Source: Desulfofustis sp. PB-SRB1
GTDB lineage: Bacteria > Desulfobacterota > Desulfobulbia > Desulfobulbales > Desulfocapsaceae
NCBI GenBank assembly: GCA_016722945.1
Contig: JAEQMT010000038.1
Span: forward strand, 806,001 to 870,000
Reading direction: 5' to 3'
Length of the DNA stretch: 64,000 nucleotides
In this document: piece by piece, positions 51,688 to 59,933 of the stretch
Position numbering within the stretch: the first letter of the stretch is position 1
Layout: every line of letters begins with the position of its first letter
Notes under the pieces: model-generated
The model's database searches: none
What the model was told of the DNA's origin: nothing
The model's input: only the letters and a program-made list of their open reading frames with translations
Program-made: the position numbers and the translations under genes

Positions 51688-52992
51688 ATGGAAATCGTAA
51701 CCATCTCTCTCATTGCTCTGGCGGTTCTCATTACCCTGCTCAGTTTCGGCGTACCGCTGCCCTACTGTTTCGGCGGCGCCCTGATGACCATGTGTCTGTT
51801 CGGCGGCGCCACCATGCAGGGCACCATGGTGTGGGGCTACACCCAGTTGGCCAACCCGGTGCTGCTCTGTATTCCACTCTTTGTCTTTGCCGGCACCATC
51901 ATGAGTGAAAGCGGCATTGCCGCCAGCCTGCTCAGATTCGTCAACATTTTCGTGGGCCGGGTGCGTGGCGGGCTGGGTGTTGTGGCGGCGGTGAGCTGCG
52001 CGATTATCGGCGCCATCTCAGGCAGCGGGTTGACCGGCGTGGCCGCCACCGGGCCATTGCTGATCCCCGAAATGGCGGAAAAAGGCTACCCGCGAGGGTA
52101 TGCCACCGCACTGGTGGCCAATTCATCGATCCTGGGGCTGCTCATCCCGCCAAGCGTCACCATGATCATCTACGGCTGGGTCACCGATACCTCGATTCTG
52201 GCCTGTTTTCTGGCCACCCTGGGGCCGGGGCTGCTGATCACCTTCCTGTTCTCAGTGGTCAATCTGGTGATGGCGCGGAAATTTCCCCTGGTGCTGGATC
52301 CTCCTAAAACACTTCCCGAAACGGTGAAGGATGGGGTCGCCTGCACCTCCCGGGCAATTCCGGCATTGGTCATGCCACTCATCATTTTAGGTGGCATCTA
52401 CGGCGGCATCATGACGCCCACCGAAGCCGCCGCGGTGGCCGTTATTTATTCCATCCCGGTGGGCTTTCTCATCTATAAGGGACTCACCCTTCAGACATTT
52501 CTGACCGCTGCCAAAAACTCCGCCACCGCGGTGGGAGCGATCATGGTCATGATCGTCTTCAGCCTCATGCTGAGCCAGATATTTGTCATGGAAGATGTTC
52601 CGCAGGCACTGGTGGAAGGGGTCTTCACCATCACTCAGAACAAAGTGCTGCTTCTGATATTGATCAACTTTCTGCTTTTTTTCGTTGGCATGATCGTCAA
52701 CGACGTTACCGCAATCATTTTGATTGCCCCCCTGTTGCTTCCACTGATGGAGGCAATCGGCATCAGCCCCGTGCAGTTCGCCGCCATTATGGGGGTCAAC
52801 ACCGCCATGGGCGGCGTCACCCCGCCGTACGCCAGCATTCTCTACCTTGGTATGAGGATCGGTAAGGTGGAGTTTTCGCAAGTGATCAAACCCGCGATGA
52901 TCCTGATTATCTGCGGGTACGTACCGGTGGTATTTTTAACGTCGCTGTGGCCCAGCCTGTCGTTATTTTTCCCCGGATTGTTTGGATACTAA
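51688..52992 (+). CDS. TRAP transporter large membrane subunit (DctM family)
   Basis: 434 residues from ATG 51688; a longer in-frame start would overlap DctQ by more than 100 bp. About twelve helices, with NPVLLCIPLFVFAGTIMSESGIAASLLRF, SGSGLTGVAATGPLLIPEMAEKGYPRGYATALVANSSILGLLIPPSVTMIIYGW and, near the end, MGVNTAMGGVTPPYASILYLGM, all DctM landmarks. It is only distantly similar to the copy at 43606, so the two systems serve different ligands. Confidence 0.93.
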   Translation: MEIVTISLIALAVLITLLSFGVPLPYCFGGALMTMCLFGGATMQGTMVWGYTQLANPVLLCIPLFVFAGTIMSESGIAASLLRFVNIFVGRVRGGLGVVAAVSCAIIGAISGSGLTGVAATGPLLIPEMAEKGYPRGYATALVANSSILGLLIPPSVTMIIYGWVTDTSILACFLATLGPGLLITFLFSVVNLVMARKFPLVLDPPKTLPETVKDGVACTSRAIPALVMPLIILGGIYGGIMTPTEAAAVAVIYSIPVGFLIYKGLTLQTFLTAAKNSATAVGAIMVMIVFSLMLSQIFVMEDVPQALVEGVFTITQNKVLLLILINFLLFFVGMIVNDVTAIILIAPLLLPLMEAIGISPVQFAAIMGVNTAMGGVTPPYASILYLGMRIGKVEFSQVIKPAMILIICGYVPVVFLTSLWPSLSLFFPGLFGY

Positions 52993-53021
52993 TCCTCCCA
53001 CCACCAAAAAGGAGTCATGAC

Positions 53022-54020
53022 ATGAAGACAACACGCAGACTAGGTATTCTCGCAGCGGTAATTTTCGCGCTCGGCATAACCGGCGTCGGACATGCCAAAA
53101 CCTTGAAGATTTCCCACGTCCGCCCGCAGGACACGGCAATCGACAAGGATCTCCGCTGGTTCTCCGAAACCCTGGAAGAGGCCTCGGGCGGTAAGGTCAA
53201 AACGAAAATTTATCCGGCCAGCGCCCTGGGTGACTACACCGTCGTCCAGGAGCGGGTCGGTCTCGGCGCCGTCGACATGGCGTGTCAGCCACCCGCCTCG
53301 GCGGCCGATAAAAGATTTCAGGTGGTCTACTTCCCCTACATGGTAAAAAGCTGGGAGCAGGCCAAGAAGAATTACTCCCCCGGCGCCCCGCTACGCCAAG
53401 TTGTCGCCGATCTCTACGCCGAACAGGACATCCAGCTGCTGGCCGCGTGGCCGGTATACTTCGGCGGAGTTGCGCTGAATCGTGAGCCGGTTTCACCCGG
53501 TGACCCGGATGCCGCCAAGGGTATCAAGCTGCGCGTCCCGCCGATGAAGACCTTTCAGCTGCTGGCCGACAACACCGGCTACCTGGGCACCCCGATTCCA
53601 TTCTCAGACGCCTTTACCGCCGTGCAGACCGGCGTGGTGGACGGGGTTATCGGTTCCGGCGCGGAAGGATACTACGCCTCGTTTCGTGACGTCACCAAAT
53701 ACTACATTCCCCAGAACACCCATTTTGAGGTCTGGTACCTGATTATCAACAAGCCGTATTTCGACAAAATGGATGACGCTCAGAAGCAGACCCTTCTGGA
53801 TGTTGCCGATCAATTCGAGCAGCGCCGCTGGGAATCCGCCGAGGCCGACCAGGCCGCAAACGAGCAGCGGCTGGCCGACTATGGCGCCACCATCGTGGAG
53901 ATCAACGACGACGAGATAGCAGCCATTGCCGCTAAAATTCATAAAACAGTCTGGCCCGAGGTGCTCAACGACGTGGGCCAGGAGTGGGGCCAGGGAGTGC
54001 TCGACTCTATTGTAGAATAA
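53022..54020 (+). CDS. TRAP transporter solute-binding protein (DctP family), first of two
   Basis: 332 residues with signal peptide RRLGILAAVIFALGITGVGHA and AAAAAGGAG upstream. TLKISHVRPQDTAIDKDLRWFSETLEEASGGKVKTKIYPASALGDYTVVQERVGLGAVDM is the DctP opening, and GIKLRVPPMKTF carries the ligand-binding arginine. Its C-terminus reads AAKIHKTVWPEVLNDVGQEWGQGVLDSIVE. It sits directly behind the membrane-subunit genes. A paralogue of the same length follows 83 bp later. Confidence 0.92.
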   Translation: MKTTRRLGILAAVIFALGITGVGHAKTLKISHVRPQDTAIDKDLRWFSETLEEASGGKVKTKIYPASALGDYTVVQERVGLGAVDMACQPPASAADKRFQVVYFPYMVKSWEQAKKNYSPGAPLRQVVADLYAEQDIQLLAAWPVYFGGVALNREPVSPGDPDAAKGIKLRVPPMKTFQLLADNTGYLGTPIPFSDAFTAVQTGVVDGVIGSGAEGYYASFRDVTKYYIPQNTHFEVWYLIINKPYFDKMDDAQKQTLLDVADQFEQRRWESAEADQAANEQRLADYGATIVEINDDEIAAIAAKIHKTVWPEVLNDVGQEWGQGVLDSIVE

Positions 54021-54044
54021 CCCGAACGACCGCACCAAATTATT

Positions 54045-54074
54045 CTCCCCGGCGGCTTGTGAGCCGCCGGGGAG
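54045..54074 (+). other. GC-rich hairpin between the two TRAP binding-protein genes
   Basis: CTCCCCGGCGGCT and AGCCGCCGGGGAG make a perfect 13-bp stem with loop TGTG; no U-run follows. It may shield the first binding-protein mRNA from 3' decay or reduce expression of the second. Confidence 0.7.
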
Positions 54075-54103
54075 CTGATATCCCCGCACCACAGGTGATC
54101 GCT

Positions 54104-55102
54104 ATGCACAAAATCCTGGTACTCATCGGCTGTTGCCTGCTGACCATGAACGGCACCGCTCAGCTGAGCCAGGCCGCGCAAAACTGGAAGATCGGGCATG
54201 TGCGGCCGGCCGGCTCGGCGGTGGACACCGACGTGAAGGAGCTGACCGATACGATCAGCGCCGCCACCGACGGGCTTATCGATTTCACCATCTATCCGGC
54301 CAACAAGCTGGGCGACTATTCGGTTGTCCAGGAGCGGGTTTCGTTTGGCGAGGTGGAGATGTATGTCGGCCCCTTCGGCACCACCGTCAATAAAAAGCTG
54401 ATGCTCGCCTTCGTGCCCTTTCTGGTGGACACCTGGGACGAGGCGCGGCGACTCTATGCATCGTCGAGCCCGCTGGTAGAAAATCTGCAGGATTTCCTTG
54501 AACCGCTCAACATCAAGATTCTCGGCGGCTGGCCCGTCTATTTCGGCGGTATCGCCTTGACCGAAGCACCTGAAGCGCCGGGGGATCCGGACGTTTTCAA
54601 GGATATGATTATCCGGGTGCCGCCCATCAGAAGCTTTGAATTAACGGCCAGGGCGCTGGGCTATACTCCCTATCCCATCACCTGGATGTATGCCAAGATG
54701 GGGCTGAGGACCGGCATGGTCGACGGGCTGATCGGCGGCGGAGCGGAAGGCTACAAGGGGCTCAGTGATCTGGTGAGATACTATGTCGCGGTCAAGGATC
54801 ATTTCGAGCACTGGTTTGTCTACATGAACCTTGAATTGTGGAATAGCCTGACACCACAACAGCAGCAGGTCATCACCAGCAGCGTCCGGGACATGGAGGC
54901 CAAGCGTTTTGAAGTTGCCGAGCAGGATGAAATAATCAACCGCGCCGCGCTCAAAGAGCTTGGGGTGGCGGTATATGAATTAAGCGAGACTGAGCATGAA
55001 ACCATGAGCGAAAAGGTACGAGCCGAAGTCTGGCCCAAACTGCGCGAAGATATCGGCCCCTCTTTTGATGAAGTGGTCGAATTCATCGATTCCGGCAGGT
55101 AA
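54104..55102 (+). CDS. TRAP transporter solute-binding protein (DctP family), second of two
   Basis: 332 residues with signal peptide HKILVLIGCCLLTMNGTAQLSQA. The alignment with the first copy is obvious by eye over the whole length: KIGHVRPAGSAVDTDVKELTDTIS, IYPANKLGDYSVVQERVSFGEVEM, WPVYFGGIALTEAPEAPGDPDVFKDMIIRVPPIRSF and DGLIGGGAEGYKG. The arginine in IIRVPP is kept, but residues near the pocket differ (for example MYAKMG in place of PFSDAF), so it may bind another ligand and share the same membrane subunits. It has no membrane genes of its own. Confidence 0.9.
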   Translation: MHKILVLIGCCLLTMNGTAQLSQAAQNWKIGHVRPAGSAVDTDVKELTDTISAATDGLIDFTIYPANKLGDYSVVQERVSFGEVEMYVGPFGTTVNKKLMLAFVPFLVDTWDEARRLYASSSPLVENLQDFLEPLNIKILGGWPVYFGGIALTEAPEAPGDPDVFKDMIIRVPPIRSFELTARALGYTPYPITWMYAKMGLRTGMVDGLIGGGAEGYKGLSDLVRYYVAVKDHFEHWFVYMNLELWNSLTPQQQQVITSSVRDMEAKRFEVAEQDEIINRAALKELGVAVYELSETEHETMSEKVRAEVWPKLREDIGPSFDEVVEFIDSGR

Positions 55103-55294
55103 CAAAAGGGCGTGGAGTAAACTTGTTTTGCTCAAGGCTCCGCTCCCATACACATTCCATCTTCGCCACCGCGGCCGTTAAACCAGGTCTTTCGGGCAGC
55201 GAGGATGTGTTCGAAAACCCGTGTCGCCAGATCCGGTGACCATCACAGCGGCAGCGCGTGGCAGCAGAAAAAATGTGTGTGACGGTGGTACCGC

Positions 55295-55726
55295 GTGCAG
55301 CCTGATTTCCACTATCTGCATCTGGCAGATCTGATCCTCGTGGTTCATTTTCTGTTCGTGCTCTTCGTTGTGGGTGGACTGGTGGCCATCTATACGGGTG
55401 CGATCCTGAACTGGCGCTGGGTGCGCACCTTCCGGTTTCGGGTGGCCCATCTCGCGGCCATTACCTTTGTGGTGATTCAGGCCTGGTGTGGTGCAATCTG
55501 TCCGCTCACGCGCTGGGAAATGCACCTGCGCGAGCGTGGCGGCGGCGCCTTCTACGAGGGTTCCTTCATCCAGCACTGGGTGCACCGCCTGCTGTATTTT
55601 GATGCACCGGACTGGGTGTTTGTGATTCTATACACGGGGTTTGGCCTGCTGGTTGCGGCAAGCTGGTGGATTGTTGAGCCGCGGCGGAACCGAAGCCGGG
55701 GATCAGCGGATACACTTTGCGTCTAA
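55295..55726 (+). CDS. DUF2784 family inner-membrane protein
   Basis: 143 residues from GTG 55295. Three to four helices: LADLILVVHFLFVLFVVGGLVAIYTG, VAHLAAITFVVIQAWCGAICPLT and VFVILYTGFGLLVAASWWIV. HLADLILVVHFLFV, GxICPLTxWExxLR and HWVHRLLYFDAPDWVF are the conserved parts of DUF2784 proteins, whose function is unknown. The C-terminus is short and basic. Upstream 192 bp contain no other gene; the ribosome-binding site is weak. Confidence 0.82.
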   Translation: MQPDFHYLHLADLILVVHFLFVLFVVGGLVAIYTGAILNWRWVRTFRFRVAHLAAITFVVIQAWCGAICPLTRWEMHLRERGGGAFYEGSFIQHWVHRLLYFDAPDWVFVILYTGFGLLVAASWWIVEPRRNRSRGSADTLCV

Positions 55727-55846
55727 TCTTCCGATTTCCTTGCCCATGGTGAGTTCCCCCTCTCCGCATTTCTGTTTTCCAGGGCCGTTTCCCGTATCGA
55801 TGGGCCATCAAGGGATCTGAGATGAATCATCCTTTTCCACTTTCGC

Positions 55847-57388
55847 TCATTGCTGTTTGACCCACCTGAGACGGTAGAGATCTAGTCTCCTGCTCTCCAT
55901 ATTTCTGACACTTCCTTTTTTCCGCAATTCCTTCAGCAGGTCGAGGTCGAGATCGGTAATCAGGGTCGTTTCAACCCCGGGAGTCGCCTGGGATGCCACC
56001 GCGTCATGGGGAAAAGAGAAATCCGACGGGGTGAAGACGGCTGACTGCGAGTACTGAATTCCCATGGTTTCCACCTTGGGTATATTGCCGACGCTTCCGG
56101 ATATAGCCACATAACATTCATTCTCTATCGCTCTGGCCTGCGCACAGCGCCTTACCCTCAGGTACCCGTTCTGGGTGTCCGTCCAGAACGGGACAAGCAG
56201 CAGCTTCATACCTTTTTCCGTCTGAATTCTTGCAAGTTCAGGAAACTCCACGTCATAGCAAATCAACACGCCAATTTTCCCGACGTCAGTATCAAAAACC
56301 TTGAGTTCGTTTCCCCCTGCAAACCCCCAATGGTTTTCCTCATCCGGAGTTACATGTATTTTCTCCTGACTGTCCCAGGTGCCATCGCGCCGACATACAT
56401 ACGCCACATTGCTCAGCCTGCCGTCATCGGTAAGCAGGGGAACACTTCCTGTGACGATGTTAATGTTGTATGAGAGGGCCATTTCCGTCATCGCCTGGCG
56501 AATTCTTTCGGAGTATTCCGCCAGCATTCGCATTGCATCAGCAGGACTGCGCCCTTCGTACATATGGATCATCGGGGCATTGAACAGCTCCGGGAAAAGG
56601 ACCAAATCGGCCTGATAATCTGAAACGGTGTCGATGAAAAATTCTGCCTGCTGCAGGAATTCGTCAAAGGAGGCAAAGCGTCGCATTTGCCACTGCACCA
56701 CCCCCAGGCGGACAATAGACTTGGTGCCCCCGATGAGTCTTGTCTTCTCTTCATGATAGATGTTGACCCACTCCAGCAAGACGGCATAGCCGCGAGATTG
56801 ATGGTCTTCAGCCCAGTAGCTGGGCAACAGGTTTCTGACGTGGAAATCATTGGACAGCTGGAAGGTCAGAACATTGTCAACAATCTCAAGGTTCTTTACT
56901 TTTTCAATGTATTGCTGGGCAGACATCTGTTCCGCATAATTTCTGTATCCCGGGATTCTTCCACCAAGCAAAATCCCCTTGAGATTGAGATTTACCGCGA
57001 GGTCTTTGCGCGCATCGTACAATCGTCTGCCCAGACGCATGCCCCGGTAATCCGGATCGACCATGACGTCGACCCCGTAGAGGTAATCTCCCTCAGGGTC
57101 GTGGTTCTTGAAGGAACCTCCCCCGATCACCTTGGTATACGTGTGATTCCTGCCCAGCAAAGTAAAATCGACAATTACCGACAGAGCGACGGCGACCGGG
57201 CGCCCATTGTCTTCGATACAGACCTGGCCTTCCCCAAACCGATTGATCAGGTTGCCGTATTCCTCTTTCGACCATGGCTCCGTAAGTCCTTTATAAACCT
57301 TGTGGCTCATCTCACGCACCGCAACATAATCCTCCAGCCGAAGATGGCGCAGACCAAGTTTATGACTGATTTCAGTATGGTTGTTCAT
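55847..57388 (-). CDS. GNAT acetyltransferase-nitrilase/carbon-nitrogen hydrolase fusion
   Basis: Start ATG 57388 gives 513 residues; the open frame further upstream lacks protein character. Residues 1-210 form a GNAT domain (DYVAVREMSHKVYKGL; VDVMVDPDYRGMRLGRRLYDARKDL with the acetyl-CoA loop RGMRLGRRL). Residues 230-513 form a carbon-nitrogen hydrolase with the triad Glu in LVLFPELF, Lys in SQEKIHVTPDE and Cys in IGVLICYDVEFPE. Such two-domain proteins are common and widely distributed; the amide they cleave and the role of the GNAT part are not known. Its place between amide and hydantoin genes fits nitrogen scavenging. Confidence 0.9.
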   Translation of the reverse strand: MNNHTEISHKLGLRHLRLEDYVAVREMSHKVYKGLTEPWSKEEYGNLINRFGEGQVCIEDNGRPVAVALSVIVDFTLLGRNHTYTKVIGGGSFKNHDPEGDYLYGVDVMVDPDYRGMRLGRRLYDARKDLAVNLNLKGILLGGRIPGYRNYAEQMSAQQYIEKVKNLEIVDNVLTFQLSNDFHVRNLLPSYWAEDHQSRGYAVLLEWVNIYHEEKTRLIGGTKSIVRLGVVQWQMRRFASFDEFLQQAEFFIDTVSDYQADLVLFPELFNAPMIHMYEGRSPADAMRMLAEYSERIRQAMTEMALSYNINIVTGSVPLLTDDGRLSNVAYVCRRDGTWDSQEKIHVTPDEENHWGFAGGNELKVFDTDVGKIGVLICYDVEFPELARIQTEKGMKLLLVPFWTDTQNGYLRVRRCAQARAIENECYVAISGSVGNIPKVETMGIQYSQSAVFTPSDFSFPHDAVASQATPGVETTLITDLDLDLLKELRKKGSVRNMESRRLDLYRLRWVKQQ

Positions 57389-57556
57389 AGGTTGCACTCG
57401 CTGTTGGTTGCTCCGCAGTTTTATGCATGTTTCAAGATACTTTCCCGGAGGGTCGGATACAAAAGGCAGACACGTCAGGGTGAAGGAAATGTACTGCCCG
57501 ATTGGAAGGAGTCGATAATGTGTAGCACCTGAACAATTATGCGATCGATACACCGA

Positions 57557-59464
57557 TCACTGTTCCCCCGTTTTATCCATTTTTCTGTACTCCTCGACCT
57601 TGCGGTACAGGGTTGCCCGGGAGATCCCCAGCGATTTGGCCGTCCGGGCCATATTGCCGGCACGCTGGGCGAGGGTATCGTTGATCACCCGGCGCTCCAT
57701 TTCCTTCAGCGTACCCGGCGCCCCGGCAGCGCGGGTGGCGGGGCGGCGCTGAAGGCCGAGATGCTCGGCTCTGATGGTGCGTCCCCCGCTCAGGTGCATG
57801 GCCCGCTGGATGGCATTCTCCAGTTCGCGGACATTTCCCGGCCAGTCATAGGTGATGAGGGCCCGGAGGGCCTCTGTGCTGAGCACGGTGTGCTCGCCGT
57901 AGCGCGCGACGAAATGCAGGGCCAGGGCCTCGATATCCCCGGCACCACGCTGTCTGAGCGGCGGCAGGATGATCTGGACGATGTTCAATCGATAGAAGAG
58001 ATCTTTGCGGAATCTGTTGAGCTCGATCATCTCGTTGAGATCGACATGGGTGGCGGCGATGATTCTGGTGTCGGTGAGCATCGTTTGGCGGGCCCCGATG
58101 CGCTGGATCTCGCCGGTCTGCAATACCCGCAGGAGCTTGACCTGCATGGCGGGGGGCATATCGCCGATCTCGTCCAGCAGGATGGTTCCCTCGTTGGCCA
58201 ACTCGAATTTACCGGGCCGGCCGCCGCGATGGGCATCGGTAAAGGCGCCGTCCACATAGCCGAACAACTCGCTTTCCAGAAGTTCGCCGGGAATCGCCCC
58301 GCAGTTGATCGGCACAAACGGCTGCAGGCGGCGCGGGCTGCCGTTATGAATCGCCTGGGCAAAGAGCTCCTTGCCGGTTCCGGTCTCTCCCAGAAGGAGC
58401 ACGGTGGAGGCGGTCTTTGCCGCTTTTCGGGCGAGTTTCACCGCCTCGGCGAATAGCGGAGAGGAGCCGATCAGATGGTCGAACATGAAAAACGGCTCGG
58501 CCCCGGAGATTCTCGCGGCACGTTTGCGCACCGTGCTGAACTCCTCAAATACCATGACCGCGCCAAGCTTTTCCTGATGTTCGGAGAGCACCGGCTGAAC
58601 GGTATAGTAGAAGTGCACATCGCCGGGCAAGGATGCCTCTTTGTCTTTCCATTTTTCGGGATTGCGCGCGATATCGTCAAGATCCAGCTCCAGTCCCCGC
58701 ACCACTGAAAGGGGCTGGCCATCCACCTCTCCGGCTTTGAGAATTTCCTTGCCTTGACGGTTGATCTTCCAGATGCGCATATCGTTGTCCATGGTCATCA
58801 GGCCGGTACCCGCCGTTTCGAGCACCCGGTCGAGAAAACCGATATAGAGCGACATTTCGCTGTTACGCCGCAGCAGCCGCATATGCTTTTCAATGGATCG
58901 GGCCGCCATGGTCACCATGATCAGGGTATGCGGGTGTGTCTTACTGCTCGCCCCGGAAACCACCAGGACCCCGGCAAAGCTCTCGTGACGCCCGAAAATG
59001 GGCGCGGCGGAACTGGTAAAGCCGTGTGCCCGGCGGCAAAAATGGTCCTTGTCGTTAAGCTGAATCGGGCAGGTGAGTAGGCGGCACAGGCTGAGTGCGG
59101 TGGTGCCCACATCACGCTCGGTCCACCGATACCCCGGTGCGCAGTTGCGCTGGGCGAATTTGCGTTTAATCTCATCGGATCCGGCCAGATGGAGGATAAA
59201 GCCGTCCGCATCGGCAAAGGCAACCATGAAATCGTCCGGCGAGAGCAGTTCGTAACACTCCTCGATATGGGCGATAACCACCTCCAGAAGATGGCCGGAA
59301 TGATTGCGACGGCCGGCAAGCTCCAACGGCGAGAGTTTCTTCTGGCTGATGTTTCGCTCTTCAGGCGAGATGCCGTACGATTTCGAACGCCGGTGAGATT
59401 TCTCAATCTCCCGCTTCATCCTCTCCGCGGTGGGTATACCGCCGATTATCATTTCCTCTTGCAT
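57557..59464 (-). CDS. AcoR-like sigma-54-dependent activator (GAF-PAS-AAA+-HTH)
   Basis: 635 residues. An N-terminal GAF-like sensor (about 60-200, with GYRWTERDVGTTALSLCRLL, the mark of the AcoR group) and a PAS domain (about 205-310) precede the AAA+ core, which has Walker A GETGTGKE and Walker B ILLDEIGD. The sigma-54 contact loop reads GAFTDA instead of GAFTGA, an unusual change. The Fis-type HTH at the end reads NMARTAKSLGISRATLYRKVEEY. It is divergent from the dihydropyrimidinase operon, and 17-bp palindromes fitting an AcoR-like activator lie at 59501 and at 49813-49917. Small organic effectors bind such GAF domains. Confidence 0.93.
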   Translation of the reverse strand: MQEEMIIGGIPTAERMKREIEKSHRRSKSYGISPEERNISQKKLSPLELAGRRNHSGHLLEVVIAHIEECYELLSPDDFMVAFADADGFILHLAGSDEIKRKFAQRNCAPGYRWTERDVGTTALSLCRLLTCPIQLNDKDHFCRRAHGFTSSAAPIFGRHESFAGVLVVSGASSKTHPHTLIMVTMAARSIEKHMRLLRRNSEMSLYIGFLDRVLETAGTGLMTMDNDMRIWKINRQGKEILKAGEVDGQPLSVVRGLELDLDDIARNPEKWKDKEASLPGDVHFYYTVQPVLSEHQEKLGAVMVFEEFSTVRKRAARISGAEPFFMFDHLIGSSPLFAEAVKLARKAAKTASTVLLLGETGTGKELFAQAIHNGSPRRLQPFVPINCGAIPGELLESELFGYVDGAFTDAHRGGRPGKFELANEGTILLDEIGDMPPAMQVKLLRVLQTGEIQRIGARQTMLTDTRIIAATHVDLNEMIELNRFRKDLFYRLNIVQIILPPLRQRGAGDIEALALHFVARYGEHTVLSTEALRALITYDWPGNVRELENAIQRAMHLSGGRTIRAEHLGLQRRPATRAAGAPGTLKEMERRVINDTLAQRAGNMARTAKSLGISRATLYRKVEEYRKMDKTGEQ

Positions 59465-59500
59465 TGCCCCCCCGCCGGCTATGAATCAGAAAACCGCACC

Positions 59501-59517
59501 TGTAGCAAAATGAGACA
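59501..59517. promoter_or_regulatory. Candidate enhancer/operator site of the AcoR-like activator
   Basis: TGTAGCAAAATGAGACA keeps the right arm TGAGACA and the A-rich centre of the sites at 49813-49917, with two changes in the left arm. It lies 37 bp before the activator's own start codon and about 290 bp before the promoter at 59810, so it could serve self-control, operon activation, or both. Confidence 0.55.
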
Positions 59518-59809
59518 CTCCCCACGGTAGCAGAGAAACAGGACAATCTCAACAATCTATCTGATGGTCTCCGTATCCTGACGTTTTGGAAAGTCATCAC
59601 CATTTGGCCTGTCGAACCCCAGCGGACAGTGAAGGTATAGCTTAGGCATACCCTCTCGTCACATAAGTGTAAGTTGTCAGCCCCATTTATTACATTAATG
59701 AAACTTACCTACCCGCCATTTCGTCACCTGCTCTTCGTGCAGACACCACGTGACAGAAACTGTAAATTATCCCGAACAGTTACGGTATCACACCATAATT
59801 TTTAAAAAG
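59518..59809. other. Divergent control region between activator and dihydropyrimidinase genes
   Basis: No gene is seen. It separates the palindrome at 59501 from the -24/-12 promoter at 59810, as in many sigma-54 control regions; AT-rich runs near 59760-59810 would allow bending. Confidence 0.45.
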
Positions 59810-59825
59810 TAGCATTTATTTTGCT
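59810..59825 (+). promoter_or_regulatory. sigma-54 (-24/-12) promoter of the pyrimidine/hydantoin operon
   Basis: TAGCATTTATTTTGCT fits TGGCACG-N4-TTGC(A/T) at T, the second G, CA and the complete -12 TTGCT with correct spacing. Like the promoter at 50003 it has AG in place of the -24 GG. Confidence 0.6.
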
Positions 59826-59933
59826 TTCAATATACTTGGCGTCCGATCCATGAAAAAATAGGCCGCGGCATTATGCTATAAATGAGACGAAGCCGAAAGA
59901 GTCACCATCTAGTTGCAAGGAGCATGAATATAT

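Noticed and set aside
57539..58456. 305-codon open frame opposite the AcoR-like activator
   Set aside because: It mirrors the AAA+ domain and HTH of the activator, which are unmistakable.
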